Shown: piece by piece, positions 35,781-47,351 of the stretch
Numbering within the stretch: position 1 is the stretch's first letter
How the letters are laid out: each line of letters starts with the position of its first letter
Origin: Lactuca virosa
Lineage: Eukaryota > Streptophyta > Magnoliopsida > Asterales > Asteraceae
Reading direction: 5' to 3'
DNA length: 64,000 nucleotides
NCBI GenBank assembly: GCA_928212115.1
Contig: CAKMRJ010003334.1
Location: 22,382,819 to 22,446,818, forward strand
Translations under genes and position numbers: made by a program
Notes under the pieces: model-generated
The model's database searches: none
Seen by the model: only the letters and a program-made list of their open reading frames with translations
What the model was told of the DNA's origin: nothing

Positions 35781-35793
35781 AACGGGGGTATGA
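35781..35793 (+). other. Polypurine tract of element C
   Basis: AACGGGGGTATGA lies directly before the 3' LTR. It follows the ttcgggacgaac stretch that G also has in similar form before its PPT. Confidence 0.75.
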
Positions 35794-37989
35794 TGTGACA
35801 ACCCGAAACTTTTTCCGTTTCTATTTAACCGATTTTCGTTAATAAAATTTGAATTTTATTAAGTTTCCGTCAAACTTCTTGGTTTAGAAAATCATCTAGT
35901 TGTATATATAATTAAATTTTATATGAGTTGAGACCAAAACTTCACGAAATTTCGAGTTATCCTTCGATCAAAACATCGGTTTTCGGACTAAGTGAGTTTA
36001 CGGTCGTAAACCCGTGTACGGCCGTACACTCGTTTACGGCCAGCATCGGGTGGACCCCACCACCGACCTCGAAAACCCCTATAAATACGAGACCCTACCC
36101 CTCATTTACACTTTTCTGGACGGACACTCTCTCCTTCTATCTCTAAACTATTGACCGTACACCCCAAAAACACCCTTATTCTTCCAAAAATCATCGAGAA
36201 TCGTCATTGGGAGTTGATTTGGAGCGTCTAGAACACGTTTTTCATCGAATCCAACAACCTTGTTCTTGAGTGTACGGCCGTACACCCTTCAAATCTGCAA
36301 ATCTTCATTGACCGCACACCAGTTCACGGCCGTACACACTTCAAAGGCCGTACACCCTTCGAGAGACAGTTCACGGCCGTAAACCCCGTTCACGGTCGTA
36401 AACTCCCTTCACGGCCGTAAACCCCATTCACGGCCGTACACACTTCTTAAGTGGTGCTTTAGACTGAAAACCCATTTTCCTCGATTCAATCAAGTCCCGG
36501 TAACATTCCTTAACCGAAAGCAAGTGTTTTTCTAACACTTTATCTAACAAAATCGCTAATTTAGATACATATATGTATTTAATTGTTATTAGGACTCCGT
36601 TAAGTGCCACACGCTACAACTCGAGGGTCTTCATTCCAGTTCGTTGATTCGACGTTTGCACACAGCTAACTGTGAGTTCATACCCCTATGCCCTTACTGT
36701 TTTTAACGTTTTCAGGGGGAATACAAGCCAAACATAACTGATTTTGTGAAACTTATACAAAAAAAAGGGATTTCAATAAACTTAAAACGGATGCAATTGA
36801 TACAATCATACAGTTTCTATACTTTTATAAAATATATAAATATTTTATCCCTTTTGTACTATGCTGAGCATAAGGGAAGTTTTCATCATAATCACAGAAC
36901 TTTCAATGTAAAACATGAATTGAATGCATGAATGAACATATAAACTATAATAGGTATAGTTTATGGAACAACTAACATATCAATGTACAAACATAGATTC
37001 AATGCAATCAAATATATAAACTATATAATGTGTAGTTTATGAGACATATAGACAGCGAGCTAAATTCAATGGATTCATTTTATTCTACATGTAATCGTTA
37101 GTATAGAATTTTATGAGTGAGCATTCTTCGCGTACTTACCTAAGTACTAAAAAAAGTCCTGAGATTATAACCAGAGTCTCCTTGCGGGAGAACATGAGTT
37201 TGTGTATAGATCTATACGGGATTGACAATCCCGCACCATAACTGTTAGCTACAGTTAGGCCGGCAGGCCTGGGTGAGAAAGTCATTTCGATTCCGAAACT
37301 TGAAGAACATCGTTCAGACAATTCAATGGTCAAGTATGGTTATAACAACTCATAAATTTGGTACTAAGAATATACGATTAATGTATGAATGGTAATAACT
37401 TTAATTAGTTTTCTTATAAAGTAATAGAACTACTATACATATTAAAGTTTTCAGAGCTTTCTGAACTTACTATACATACTGGTGATAACCAGGGTTTTTC
37501 ATGTAAAAAAGAGGTTTCTTATTAAATCAAACAATGCACAAGACATTCAATGGTAACTAGACATATGAACTATTACGATATGAGATTCAGTAACAAAATA
37601 CACATGTTAGAAAATAATGGATTTTCTTGGAAGCATACGAATACATTCATTGATTCATTAACCGATTTTCCTCTTAAAAGCATGATTATGAACTCACCAG
37701 CTTTATGCTAATACTCTTTCAAAACTGCGTGTATTCTCAGGAAATCAGTAGACAGGTACCTCCTGCAGTTTTGAGAAGACGGAGCGTATAGAGTCACGTT
37801 TTTTTTATTTTGATTATATTTTTGATGTATAAAAGCAAGAATCAAACCGATGTAAGAAAACCCTTTTCATATATGTATTCAATGTAATGGTTGTGTTTAC
37901 TTTAATTACTATGATGCAATTGTTGTGATACTATACATGAAGTCATCCACCCCCGAACGTTTTCGCCGTTCCGGTTTAGGGGTGTGACA
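35794..37989 (+). repeat. Element C 3' LTR
   Basis: TGTGACAACCCG to GTGTGACA, 2196 bp. It has the TATA box at 36080-36087 and palindrome clusters at 35996-36046 and 36270-36440. The second cluster holds more ACGGCCGT units than the 5' LTR. F begins four bases after it. Confidence 0.92.
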
Positions 37990-37993
37990 GATC

Positions 37994-38779
37994 TGTTGGA
38001 TATAGTGTCTAAGTCCATAACTTTATTTGGTATGTACTTGACCCGACCCGGCATGGTCCATTTGGGTTGCATGGCATTGCAATACTTGGATAGACTAAAT
38101 GAGAGAATAAGGCACTTATCATTATTAATATATTATAAGTGCTAATATATTAATAATAGTATTATTTAATTAGTATTGATCAAGTATTAATCTAGTATTA
38201 ATTTGGTGATCAAAGTGAGACTAATTAAATATATAGGGTTGATTATGACAATCATCAATTCTTTTATGGTGGATTAATGATCCATGGTTTATGGGTTATG
38301 GATGTAACCATATGGAGCTCCATGGATAGTCCATGGGAGTTACAAATCCATGGGTCATGGGAAATCAAGAGTCATGACAATTAAGGGCATTCATGTGTAA
38401 ACCCTAATTGTGACAACACTATAAAAGGAACCCTATGGCAAGCAAAAAGTGGAGCTAGTGGACCTAGTGTTACTAGAGAGGGCATAACCGATTTTGAGTG
38501 CTAGAAGTATTCTCTCAAGTTATTCCAAGTCTTGTGGTGTTGTGTGAAGCATTTGAGGCACAACATTTGGGGTGCTAGGCTCACAAAGTCTTGAAGGAAT
38601 CCAAGCAACAACAAGGTATGTATTTCTACTAGTTTTATGTTTTATGTAATCCCCATGCTATGCTAGTTAGGAAATAACCTTGAAAAAGAAATTTGCATGT
38701 ATATAGAGAAAACATAGATTCAAGGTTATTAGGGTTGCATGTACACTTAGGAAGTGTTAGAATGCTCAAAAACCCATCA
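37994..38779 (+). repeat. Element F 5' LTR
   Basis: It starts TGTTGGATATAG and ends CCCATCA before PBS TGGTATCAGAGCC (38781-38793). TATAAAAGG lies at 38420-38428, and the downstream region resembles D's. Confidence 0.93.
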
Positions 38780-38860
38780 GTGGTATCAGAGCCTAGGATT
38801 GTTTTCTGTATACTTGATGCAAAACTGCTTAAAAAACGAAAATTCTGCACTCTGACGACT

Positions 38861-38947
38861 GGACTCGCCGAGTCCATGGGGAGGACTCGCCGAGTCCATG
38901 AACAAATTCATTCTACTCGCCGAGTAGAATAATGCACTCGGCGAGTA
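38861..38947 (+). repeat. Cluster of four perfect or near-perfect palindromes in F leader
   Basis: GGACTCGCCGAGTCC occurs at 38861-38875 and 38883-38897. A 21-bp perfect palindrome centred on ACTCGCCGAGT spans 38910-38930. A fourth, ACTCGGCGAGT, is near 38936. Arms differ between copies, but both sides change together. D has a decayed version at 15499-15580. Confidence 0.93.
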
Positions 38948-40419
38948 GGAGCGTGCTGGGCAGTTTTTTCGAGTTTTGTTGCTGGAAATGGATTAAGATC
39001 ATTATCCCAATCTGTTTTGGACTTGTAAAATCTGTTTTTCAAAATGATAATGATTATGTTAACCCATTTTACATGACTTTTATCAATTTTCAAGTATTGT
39101 ATATGTTTATATGATTTCCTTGAAATTGTTTGATATGAATATTTGTTCTTATGAGTTTTTAGAAGATCATAGGAATTTTGTGTAACTTACATGCTTGTTT
39201 AATTCATGATCTTAATGCTAATGATGGTGTCCATAACTTGTCCTCAAGTTATGGATAACCAAAAGTCACTTCTTTTAATTATGATTAAAGAACTAAAGAG
39301 GTTTCATAAAATGAAGAGTCTTCATTTTATGAACCATTAAAACTCATAAGTTACAAATTGAAGAGACTTGGAATAGTTTCAATTCTTGCCCTCAAGTTTT
39401 GGAATTTGAAAAGCCTTACACTTTAATTCCAAATTGAACTCTTAGAATTTTTTAAAGGTAAAATTCAAGCTTTATGGACTTCATTAAATTAATTAAAGTG
39501 TTTAATTAAAAGAGTTAATAATTCCATAAAGACATGGTTTAAGTTTATTAAATTAAGTATAGTTTAATTAATAGATTAAACCACCAAGTATTTTAAATGT
39601 TTAAAATACACCCTTATACTATTATTATAATTTTAATTATATAGATATGTATAAGAATATGTCATTCTTACCGTTAGTAGGCCTCATTCACGAAGCCGGT
39701 CTATAAGGGGGGTATAAGGTTGTTGCCTATAAAATGGTGACTTAATGGGTGTCCACTCTCACCCACCGCTTCCTTGATCGGTGGAGGGTCGTTAGCCGAA
39801 CGGGTAGGATACGACTTTAAATACTCGTTAAAAGTATAATGAATTATAAAGTAACTATACATTATAAATTCCCAATCTTAGTTACTTTAGGAAAATGTGA
39901 AATTGGTGCTAGCCCATAAAATTACACTTTGTACCTTACCAAGTCGTTAGTGGAGCGTGTGTGGTTAACCGGCACACTAACATGGACTAGTAAGAGTGGC
40001 AAAGGGTAACTTGACTTTATTATAGATCGGTGGAGCGTGTGTGGTTAACCGGCACATCGATTAGGTAATATTGTTGAGGGTACCAAGTCAATTTGTATGG
40101 TTATTCACACCTTGTTTGTGATCCTCGGCATCCCAGTCACAAACTTGAGAGGGCACAATCGAGATACAAACATGCCATTGAAAGTTCAATGTATCTCAAA
40201 AGATCTAGGAGTTTCAAATCCAATTAAAAACTTAATTATATTTCGTTTTTATGGTAGGAAATTGGTAAATCGTCATTTACCTACCTTCAACTATTTTATA
40301 ATTTGGATTACGGCATCCCTCTTCCAGTTATAAATAGGTTGTTGGGTCCTAGCCTTAATATTTCATATTGGGTGTTATATTAAGGACTTTAAATCAACTA
40401 ACTTGAATTTCTCCCATTA
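38948..40419 (+). other. Element F leader
   Basis: AT-rich non-coding leader aligning with D at 15590-17000. It includes two copies of the gttagtggagcgtgtgt..ggttaacc motif (39948-39983 and 40024-40060). No coding seen. Confidence 0.6.
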
Positions 40420-41140
40420 TAGATGTCTAGTTTAGACAGCTATGGTCTTCCCAAATCTTTAGGAACAAGTTTCCTAATGAAGATGATATCCCAAATGGCA
40501 ACCAAGGTGAAAGATCAATCCCTTTGTTGTGCATTAGTGGGACTGGAAATCATACTTCACTTCCTCCACCTCCTCCAACAAATCTCCTTATCCCACAAGT
40601 TTCAAGACATGATAAGTTCTAAGTCACTCAATCCCTATTGGCAAACAAAGTCTATATGTGCTTAGGTCTTGGAGATTAAGTCACATATTGACAAGCCGGG
40701 AGAGTAGGGTGTCGAAGTCTCAAGGTAGCTGGCTGTTGACTTGGTCACTCCCTGATAACAGATCACGACATGACCCTTAATGATCTTACCTATTTGCTTA
40801 ATGATGCTGAATCAGCAATGATTTGGAGCATTGGTAAAGCAAAATTTGATTGGAAGATCAACTTCCCAAACTTCCATGGACATTGACAATGGTAACATTG
40901 GAAGTCCAGAAAAAACTTTCTCTTCCCAATTGAAAGGGATTGGCCATAGTCAACTCGGTTGACCAAATTGTAAAGAGAAAGGCTAAGTCTGTGATAGTCC
41001 CGTGTACCGTTTCCAAAGAGTCCATATGTTTCTGTTGCCAAAGGAAGGGCATTGGTTGCGAAGCTGCCAAATTTACCTAAAAGTCCATAAGGATAGTAAA
41101 GTCAAATGTTTGACTCTACTTCAGGTAAAGTCCATTGTCT
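40420..41140 (+). pseudogene. Element F gag remnant (copia type)
   Basis: Pieces of the same gag as D: SLNPYWQTKS near 40620, then a stop at 40663-40665 and a shortened SLITDHDMTLNDLTYL-like stretch in a changed frame. A CCHC-like knuckle segment follows (about 41020-41090). Compared with D, a stretch around LQSLPKSYSEF is deleted. The frame could not make a full gag. Confidence 0.68.
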
Positions 41141-44100
41141 AACTCTATTAAGTTTCTATTCTGAGATTCTTATTGCATGATGTGACTGGGTCACATGTTG
41201 ATGTTTTAAGAATCAAAGAAAAGTGAAGAAACTTAAAGGAAGTATATGCTGATTCTGATCGCGAAGAGGGATTTTGATCGCATGGTTCGGTGATCAGAAT
41301 TTTGAGCTATTACTTAAGAGTTGAGACATATTGCTTAGGAATAGATAACAACAAGGTTTTCATATGGGTTGTAAGGATAAGTTTTCCGCAAAGTTTTAAA
41401 ATAAAGAAAAGTTTTGATTTTATTTTAAGTATCCTTACAATGGCATTTGTGAAAAATTGTTGATTATATGTTTCCATTAATAGCAATATTTGAAAATGGA
41501 TTTGATTCTTTCATTTGTGGTAGTATCATAATTTACCAAATAAGGAAAGATTCTCATCGCCCAAGTTTCAGTTAGATAGAAACTTGGAATCATGCAACTT
41601 GTATTGTATGATGAATGAGAAGTTTTCATCTTTGGGAAATTAAGACTAATTCCTTGTTCACATGTACATGTGAGTCAAGTGAAGGACTAAAAGATTGGGT
41701 ACACTTGGTTGTGTGCTGGTCAGGTCCACCACAAAGATAGATAAGATTATTCGTTATGATTTACTAAAGTTTAGTAAATATGGTTATGCTTACGAGTTTA
41801 AGTGTAATTCTGAAACATTGGAAAAGTTTCAATGTATGGCAGAATGAATAAGAAGAATCAAATAAGGCAGAAAGATAAAAGTTTCTCCAATCTGAAGAGA
41901 TGGGAGAGTACTTGTGTATTTTGTTTTATGATTATCTTAGTGATTATGGAACCATATCACAATTGATCCTCTAAGGACACCTTAGTGTGTTTGTTGCCTG
42001 AGGAGAGGAATCGTGAATTGTTGAAATGGTTAAATCAAAAGATAATTCATACTTCGTGCCAAAAACAAATCCTGGAGTTATACTCCAAGATTGTAACTTG
42101 AGTGACATAGTCTTTAGAAAGTTCATAACACTTGTCAAATGTAGAGTAAGATGTTTCCTATTCTTGTACATTTGAGATTGGTAAGTTGTGATGTTTTGGA
42201 TAAAACAAAGACCAGCTAAGACCAATAGTGAGAAGTGTTTAACTTGATAAGAATCCGCACTAGATCTTGAATATTTGTTTTGTCAAGGAATGGTTCTTGA
42301 CAAAGAGAAGTCTTATATGTCAAGAGGATAGTGGGAGTCTAAATGATTCTGAAATAGTTTCAAGAACTAAATCAAGAGTTTTGTTAATCACTAGCCCACG
42401 ACTTGAGGTTTGTAACCTATCGTGTTGACATATTCTTGTTTCTGTGTCTGTTCCAGTTGAAAGTTGATTATGCTTGTGAGTTCTATGAGTTCTCAATTGT
42501 TTGCATAACAACCCGGAAGCAATGGTGGGCATTGTGCTACCAGGTGGCAAGAAATTAAGATTGCACAAGTTCAGTCCCTATGAATTTGGAAGTGTCACTA
42601 ACCTAGTCCTGTGATTATGGTTATGACAAATTCACATGGATAGGAACACATACACCACAAAATCTAAGTGTCATAAGGTTTCTCTTCGATTCATGAAAAT
42701 GATGGTGAGGAAACGCTTCCACTAAGAAGATTTTAAGTAGATAGCGGTTGTGATATTTGCATTCTCATATAGTTAGTGGAGCGTGTGTGGTTAACCGGCA
42801 CACTAACTAGTGAGAATTGCAAAAGGTCTAGACAAACATGTGAGCTATCTAAGGAAAGGTGTATGTTTTTGATAAAGTCTTATCAAAGCAATCTAGTATC
42901 AGAAAAATGAACTTTGGTAAGAAAGTCAATAAAGTATTGATTTCTAGAAGTCCAGTAGATTTCTGAGTACATGTCAAAGCTAGTGGGAGCATAAAGTGTT
43001 ATGCTGGTAATCATTATGCTAGTGGGAGCATGACGATTATGTTAAATATTGCAGGTTAGCAATGTTAATTATAGAAAACAAAAGTTTCAATTCGCCTTGA
43101 AAAAGTTGTTTTGCTATAATTAAGGGAGAGGATTTTATACTTCACTCCAATTCTACAAGCTTAGATTGAGAATTTAATCTACTTTAGTCAAGAATATATA
43201 TGAATTTTATGTTGGAATGGTTTAACATAAGGAAATTCTATATATGTTGCGTTCTCAAAATTCGATTATGATTACGGCATCCCTCTTCATAGTTCGAATT
43301 ATGAAAACATGGCAAATAAAAAATTTTATAGCATAAATCATGTCCCATATGCTTTGGGTATAGGTTTGATTACATGTGCTATAATATTCATCCATTCTAA
43401 ATTTTCCAAATGCCTAGGGCATTAAGATGGAAAAAGGAATAGAACTGGAAATGACTAAAATGATTAAGCAAAGTTGTCGAGGACAATCTGAGGTTTACCA
43501 AAGATTGGTTGCTCATGGACAATTAGAAATATAGAGTAAGGACCATATTGACATATTTTGAAAAGAGGCAACTCTTGTTCAGAAGTGATGGTCAAAATGG
43601 TAATATGGAATTGTCTCCATAGGTGGAAGTTATTCTTTGAATCTGTGTAAGATTAAAGAACTTAATGCTAAGAAGGATGTTCAAAGGAATGTACTTTGAA
43701 TTTGAGACTTCATTTCCATGGAATTGTTTTCCATTGGAATACTTTGTAATTTCTGTTGCCAAGTCTTTGTGACTTCTGTGCATAGTCATTACAAGGGGAT
43801 CATTGCATATAAGTTTAGAATCTAACAGATTACAGTAGATGGCAAGAGTTTGGTATTCTTTCATTTACAAAGAGGATTGGAATTGTGAAATTAGCATCAT
43901 TGGAATATTGTCAATTGATCTATTTCACAAAGAGAGGACCATATGTAAACATAGTATGCATACTTGGAGTATGGCATAATTGTTGTTTGGAAAAACATAG
44001 TGTACATGCTTGGAGCATGGGACAACTAATGTTTTAATTCAAGTATAAAGTTGATTAATCGAAACATAAATAATGAGTAATCAATATGGTGCTTAAATAA

Positions 44101-44910
44101 AAGGTGTTTTTATTTACACTCAAAGTGTTGGGGCCATATAATATTAGTATTATTCTTATGTTTCACTTTGCATGTTTTGACTTCCAGAATAATTATGTTA
44201 TGGTATATATCATATTATTCAAACCATCCACAGTCAGTCATATGTTGGAAGTAGATATGAATCAAGACTGTCATGAATTTGGCTTGTATGATTTGTCTAA
44301 AGTGTTTTAGACAATGCAATGGTTGCTACAACATTCATGAGTACTCATAAGGGCTGAGTATTGGATCCAACCCACGCTCACTTGCATCACTTCATGGAAT
44401 TTATCTCGAGTGATCGTGAGACGGTAATATCATATAAATCTTCAAACCTAGAGATATGAGTTGTTGACTATGAGTTGGTTATTCATTGATTGTACGAAAA
44501 CGCATTGGTAACTCGATGTTATAAAACGTGCCTTTGTGAATAATTCAACAAGTAGTTAGTACAAGCATATCAGTCGAAGTTTATCTGTTCCTTCTAGAAA
44601 TAGAAGCAATATCTGGGCCCCTCGATGATTTGGTTTTGACCTATGTATCGGGCCCGGTCAGAACCTAATTGATGTGTTCAATTTAGTTCTATGTCGAAAC
44701 AAATCAGAGATCGAGAAACAAATGCTGGACAATAAGTAAGACCATGTTCCATGTGTTTGTCCGGCTGATATCATGAGAACAGAGGATTATATGATCACTT
44801 ATCTTAAAATGGCGTATCATCATCATCTCAGTTCCGAGAGACTTTGAAAGAGCTACGATTGCTAGTCGGATTTTGAAGTCATATTTGCAAATATAGTTAT
44901 TAGACTTATC
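41141..44910 (+). other. Element F non-coding internal segment
   Basis: It aligns with D (17800-19434, then 27001-29163), which confirms that E interrupts D. It contains the third gttagtggagcg..cactaac motif at 42773-42808. All frames are stop-rich with no copia pol motif. Confidence 0.65.
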
Positions 44911-44922
44911 CAAGTGGGAGAC
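44911..44922 (+). other. Polypurine tract of element F
   Basis: CAAGTGGGAGAC directly before TGTTGG of the 3' LTR. Confidence 0.75.
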
Positions 44923-45708
44923 TGTTGGATATAGTGTCTAAGTCCATAACTTTATTTGGTATGTACTTGACCCGACCCGGCATGGTCCATTTGGGTTGCA
45001 TGGCATTGCAATACTTGGATAGACTAAATGAGAGAATAAGGCACTTATCATTATTAATATATTATAAGTTCTAATATATTAATAATAGTATTATTTAATT
45101 AGTATTGATCAAGTATTAATCTAGTATTAATTTGGTGATCAAAGTGAGACTAATTAAATATATAGGGTTGATTATGACAATCATCAATTCTTTTATGGTG
45201 GATTAATGATCCATGGTTTATGGGTTATGGATGTAACCATATGGAGCTCCATGGATAGTCCATGGGAGTTACAAATCCATGGGTCATGGGAAATCAAGAG
45301 TCATGACAATTAAGGGCATTCATGTGTAAACCCTAATTATGACAACACTATAAAAGGAACCCTATGGCAAGCAAAAAGTGGAGCTAGTGGACCTAGTGTT
45401 ACTAGAGAGGGCATAACCGATTTTGAGTGCTAGAAGTATTCTCTCAAGTTATTCCAAGTCTTGTGGTGTTGTGTGAAGCATTTGAGGCACAACATTTGGG
45501 GTGCTAGGCTCACAAAGTCTTGAAGGAATCCAAGCAACAACAAGGTATGTATTTCTACTAGTTTTATGTTTTATGTAATCCCCATCCTATGCTAGTTAGG
45601 AAATAACCTTGAAAAAGAAATTTGCATGTATATAGAGAAAACATAGATTCAAGGTTATTAGGGTTGCATGTACACTTAGGAAGTGTTAGAATGCTCAAAA
45701 ACCCATCA
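44923..45708 (+). repeat. Element F 3' LTR
   Basis: It has the same length as the 5' LTR. Differences seen are one near 45070, one near 45338 (aattatgac for aattgtgac) and one near 45586. TATAAAAGG is at 45349-45357. Confidence 0.93.
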
Positions 45709-45713
45709 AGATC

Positions 45714-47334
45714 AGCCCAACCTGAATATGAGACAGAGGAGGTGGTTGGATGTAGTGAAAGACAATGACTGCGAGATCTTATATCACACGGGCAAGGCTA
45801 ATATGGTAGCCGAAGCCTTGAGCCGCAGAGCAAAGAGTGCTCCGATCTGAGATGTGTGTATGACGATGACAGTGATGACTCCAGTCTTAGATACCATTCG
45901 AGAGGCCCAGGTGCAGGCCGTGAGACCGGAGAACCGCAAGAGGGAGCGGGTGATTGGGCAGGTTTCTGAGTTTGAGACAGATAGTCGTGGGCTTATGACC
46001 TTCCGAGGGCTGATCTGGGTGCCCTATACGGGTGGAGCTCGGCATATACTGATGAAGGAGGCACATAGATCGAGATTCTCGATCAACCTAGGGGCCACTA
46101 AGATGTATTTGTACCTGAAAAGAGATTATTGGTGGCCCTATATGAAGAGAGATGTGGCATGGGTAGTGGAGAGGTGCTTGACCTGTCGTCGGGTTATGGC
46201 GGAGCACCAGCGTCCACATGGCCCGTTACAGCCTCTAGAGATTCCCCAGTGGAAGTGGGAACAGATTACCATGGATTTTATCACCAAGTTACCGAGGACT
46301 GCACGTGGAGTAGACGCGATATGGGTGATTGTGGACCGGCTGACAAAGAGTGCTCACTTTCTCGCTATCAGTAAGAGCTCTTCCGCAGAGAAATTAGTCG
46401 AGATCTACGTTCGAGAGGTAGTGGCACGTCATGGGGTGCCAACTTCGATAGTGTCATATCGAGATGTGCATTTTACTTCCAGGTTCTGGAAGAAGTTTCA
46501 TGAGGAGTTGGGTACCCGGTTGCACTTCAGTACAACTTACCACCCACAGACAGACGGACAAAGTGAGCGGACAATTCAGACGCTTGAGGACATGTTGCAT
46601 GCATGTGTTATGGACTTCGGTGGAAGTTGGGACACTTTTTGCCCTTGGCTGAGTTTTCATACAACAACAGCCATCATACTAGTATCGACATGCCTCCCTT
46701 CAAGTTTTTATACGGGAGGAGGTGTCAGACTCCCATCTGTTGGGGAGAGGTGGGGAAGAGAGTGATGGGGAGCACTGAGATAGTGCTCAAGACGACTGAG
46801 CAGATTCTGTAGGTCATACAGAGGTTACTGACAGCCCATAGTCACCAAAAGAGTTATGCAGATCGGCGACGGTCCGAGCTAGAGTTCCAGGTTGGAGATT
46901 TTGCCCTCCTGAAGGTATCCCCTTGGAAAGGGGTGATCCGATTCAGGAAACGAGGAAAGCTGGGGCCCCGATACGTTGGTCCTTTCAGAGAGATCGCCAG
47001 AGTAGGTAATGTAGCTTACCGACTGGAGCTACCTGCAGAGTTGAGTCTGATTCATAACACCTTCCACATGTCTCAGTTGAGGAAGTGTGTAGCCGATGAG
47101 ACGGCGGTGGTGCCATTAGATGACATTCAGGTGGATGTGATCCTGAATTATATTAAGAGTCCGATTGCGATCTTGGATCGGAAAGTGAAGGTTCTGAGGA
47201 ACAAAGAGGTGCCCCTGGTTCAGGTCTAGTGGCAACATCGGAAGGGGTCCAAATGGACTTGGGAGCCAGAGTTTGAGATGCGAGAGTAGTATCCAGAGTT
47301 ATTTCCGGAGCATGACTTCGAGGGAGAAGTCTAA
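45714..47334 (+). pseudogene. Element B RNase H end, integrase and chromodomain-like tail
   Basis: It resumes B pol after C and F, with LNMRQRRWLDVVKDND and GKANMVAEALSRR, then a TGA near 45848. The integrase frame (45854-46765) has EAH and CLTC, but the second zinc-site motif reads SINLG instead of SIHPG. ITMDFITKLPRT and HPQTDGQSERTIQTLEDML are present, while the usual ISDRD is VSYRD. A frameshift near 46630 moves to LPLAEFSYNN. Stops occur at 46810-46812, 47227-47229 and about 47288. The tail ILDRKVKVLRNKEVPLVQV and WTWEPE is chromodomain-like. The natural stop is at 47332-47334. Confidence 0.9.
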
Positions 47335-47338
47335 TTCT

Positions 47339-47351
47339 AGTGGGGGAGAAT
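47339..47351 (+). other. Polypurine tract of element B
   Basis: AGTGGGGGAGAAT directly before the 3' LTR start (here TATAACATCC, one base changed from TGTAAC). Confidence 0.85.

Larger units (their letters stand above)
13113..37989 (+). mobile_element. Element C: Ty3/gypsy LTR retrotransposon inserted in B's RNase H
   Basis: 5' LTR is 13113-14635 plus 29955-30597 (split by D). 3' LTR is 35794-37989. LTR ends are TGTGACAACC and GTGTGACA. TSD is catca (13108-13112) on the left. On the right it is gatca, now read at 45710-45714 because F inserted inside it. B's coding (LKYLM then QPNLNMRQRR) resumes there. The unnested element is about 9.6 kb with PBS 30600, PPT 35781-35793 and complete gag-pol order. 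Confidence 0.92.
37994..45708 (+). mobile_element. Element F: copia-type, recent, non-coding (same family as D)
   Basis: LTRs are 37994-38779 and 44923-45708, each 786 bp with only about three differences by eye (about 0.4%). TSD agatc is exact (37989-37993 and 45709-45713). The left flank is the end of C's LTR and the right flank is B pol. The internal 6.1 kb aligns with D throughout, with only a broken gag trace. Young LTRs with dead coding argue for movement by proteins supplied in trans. Confidence 0.92.
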
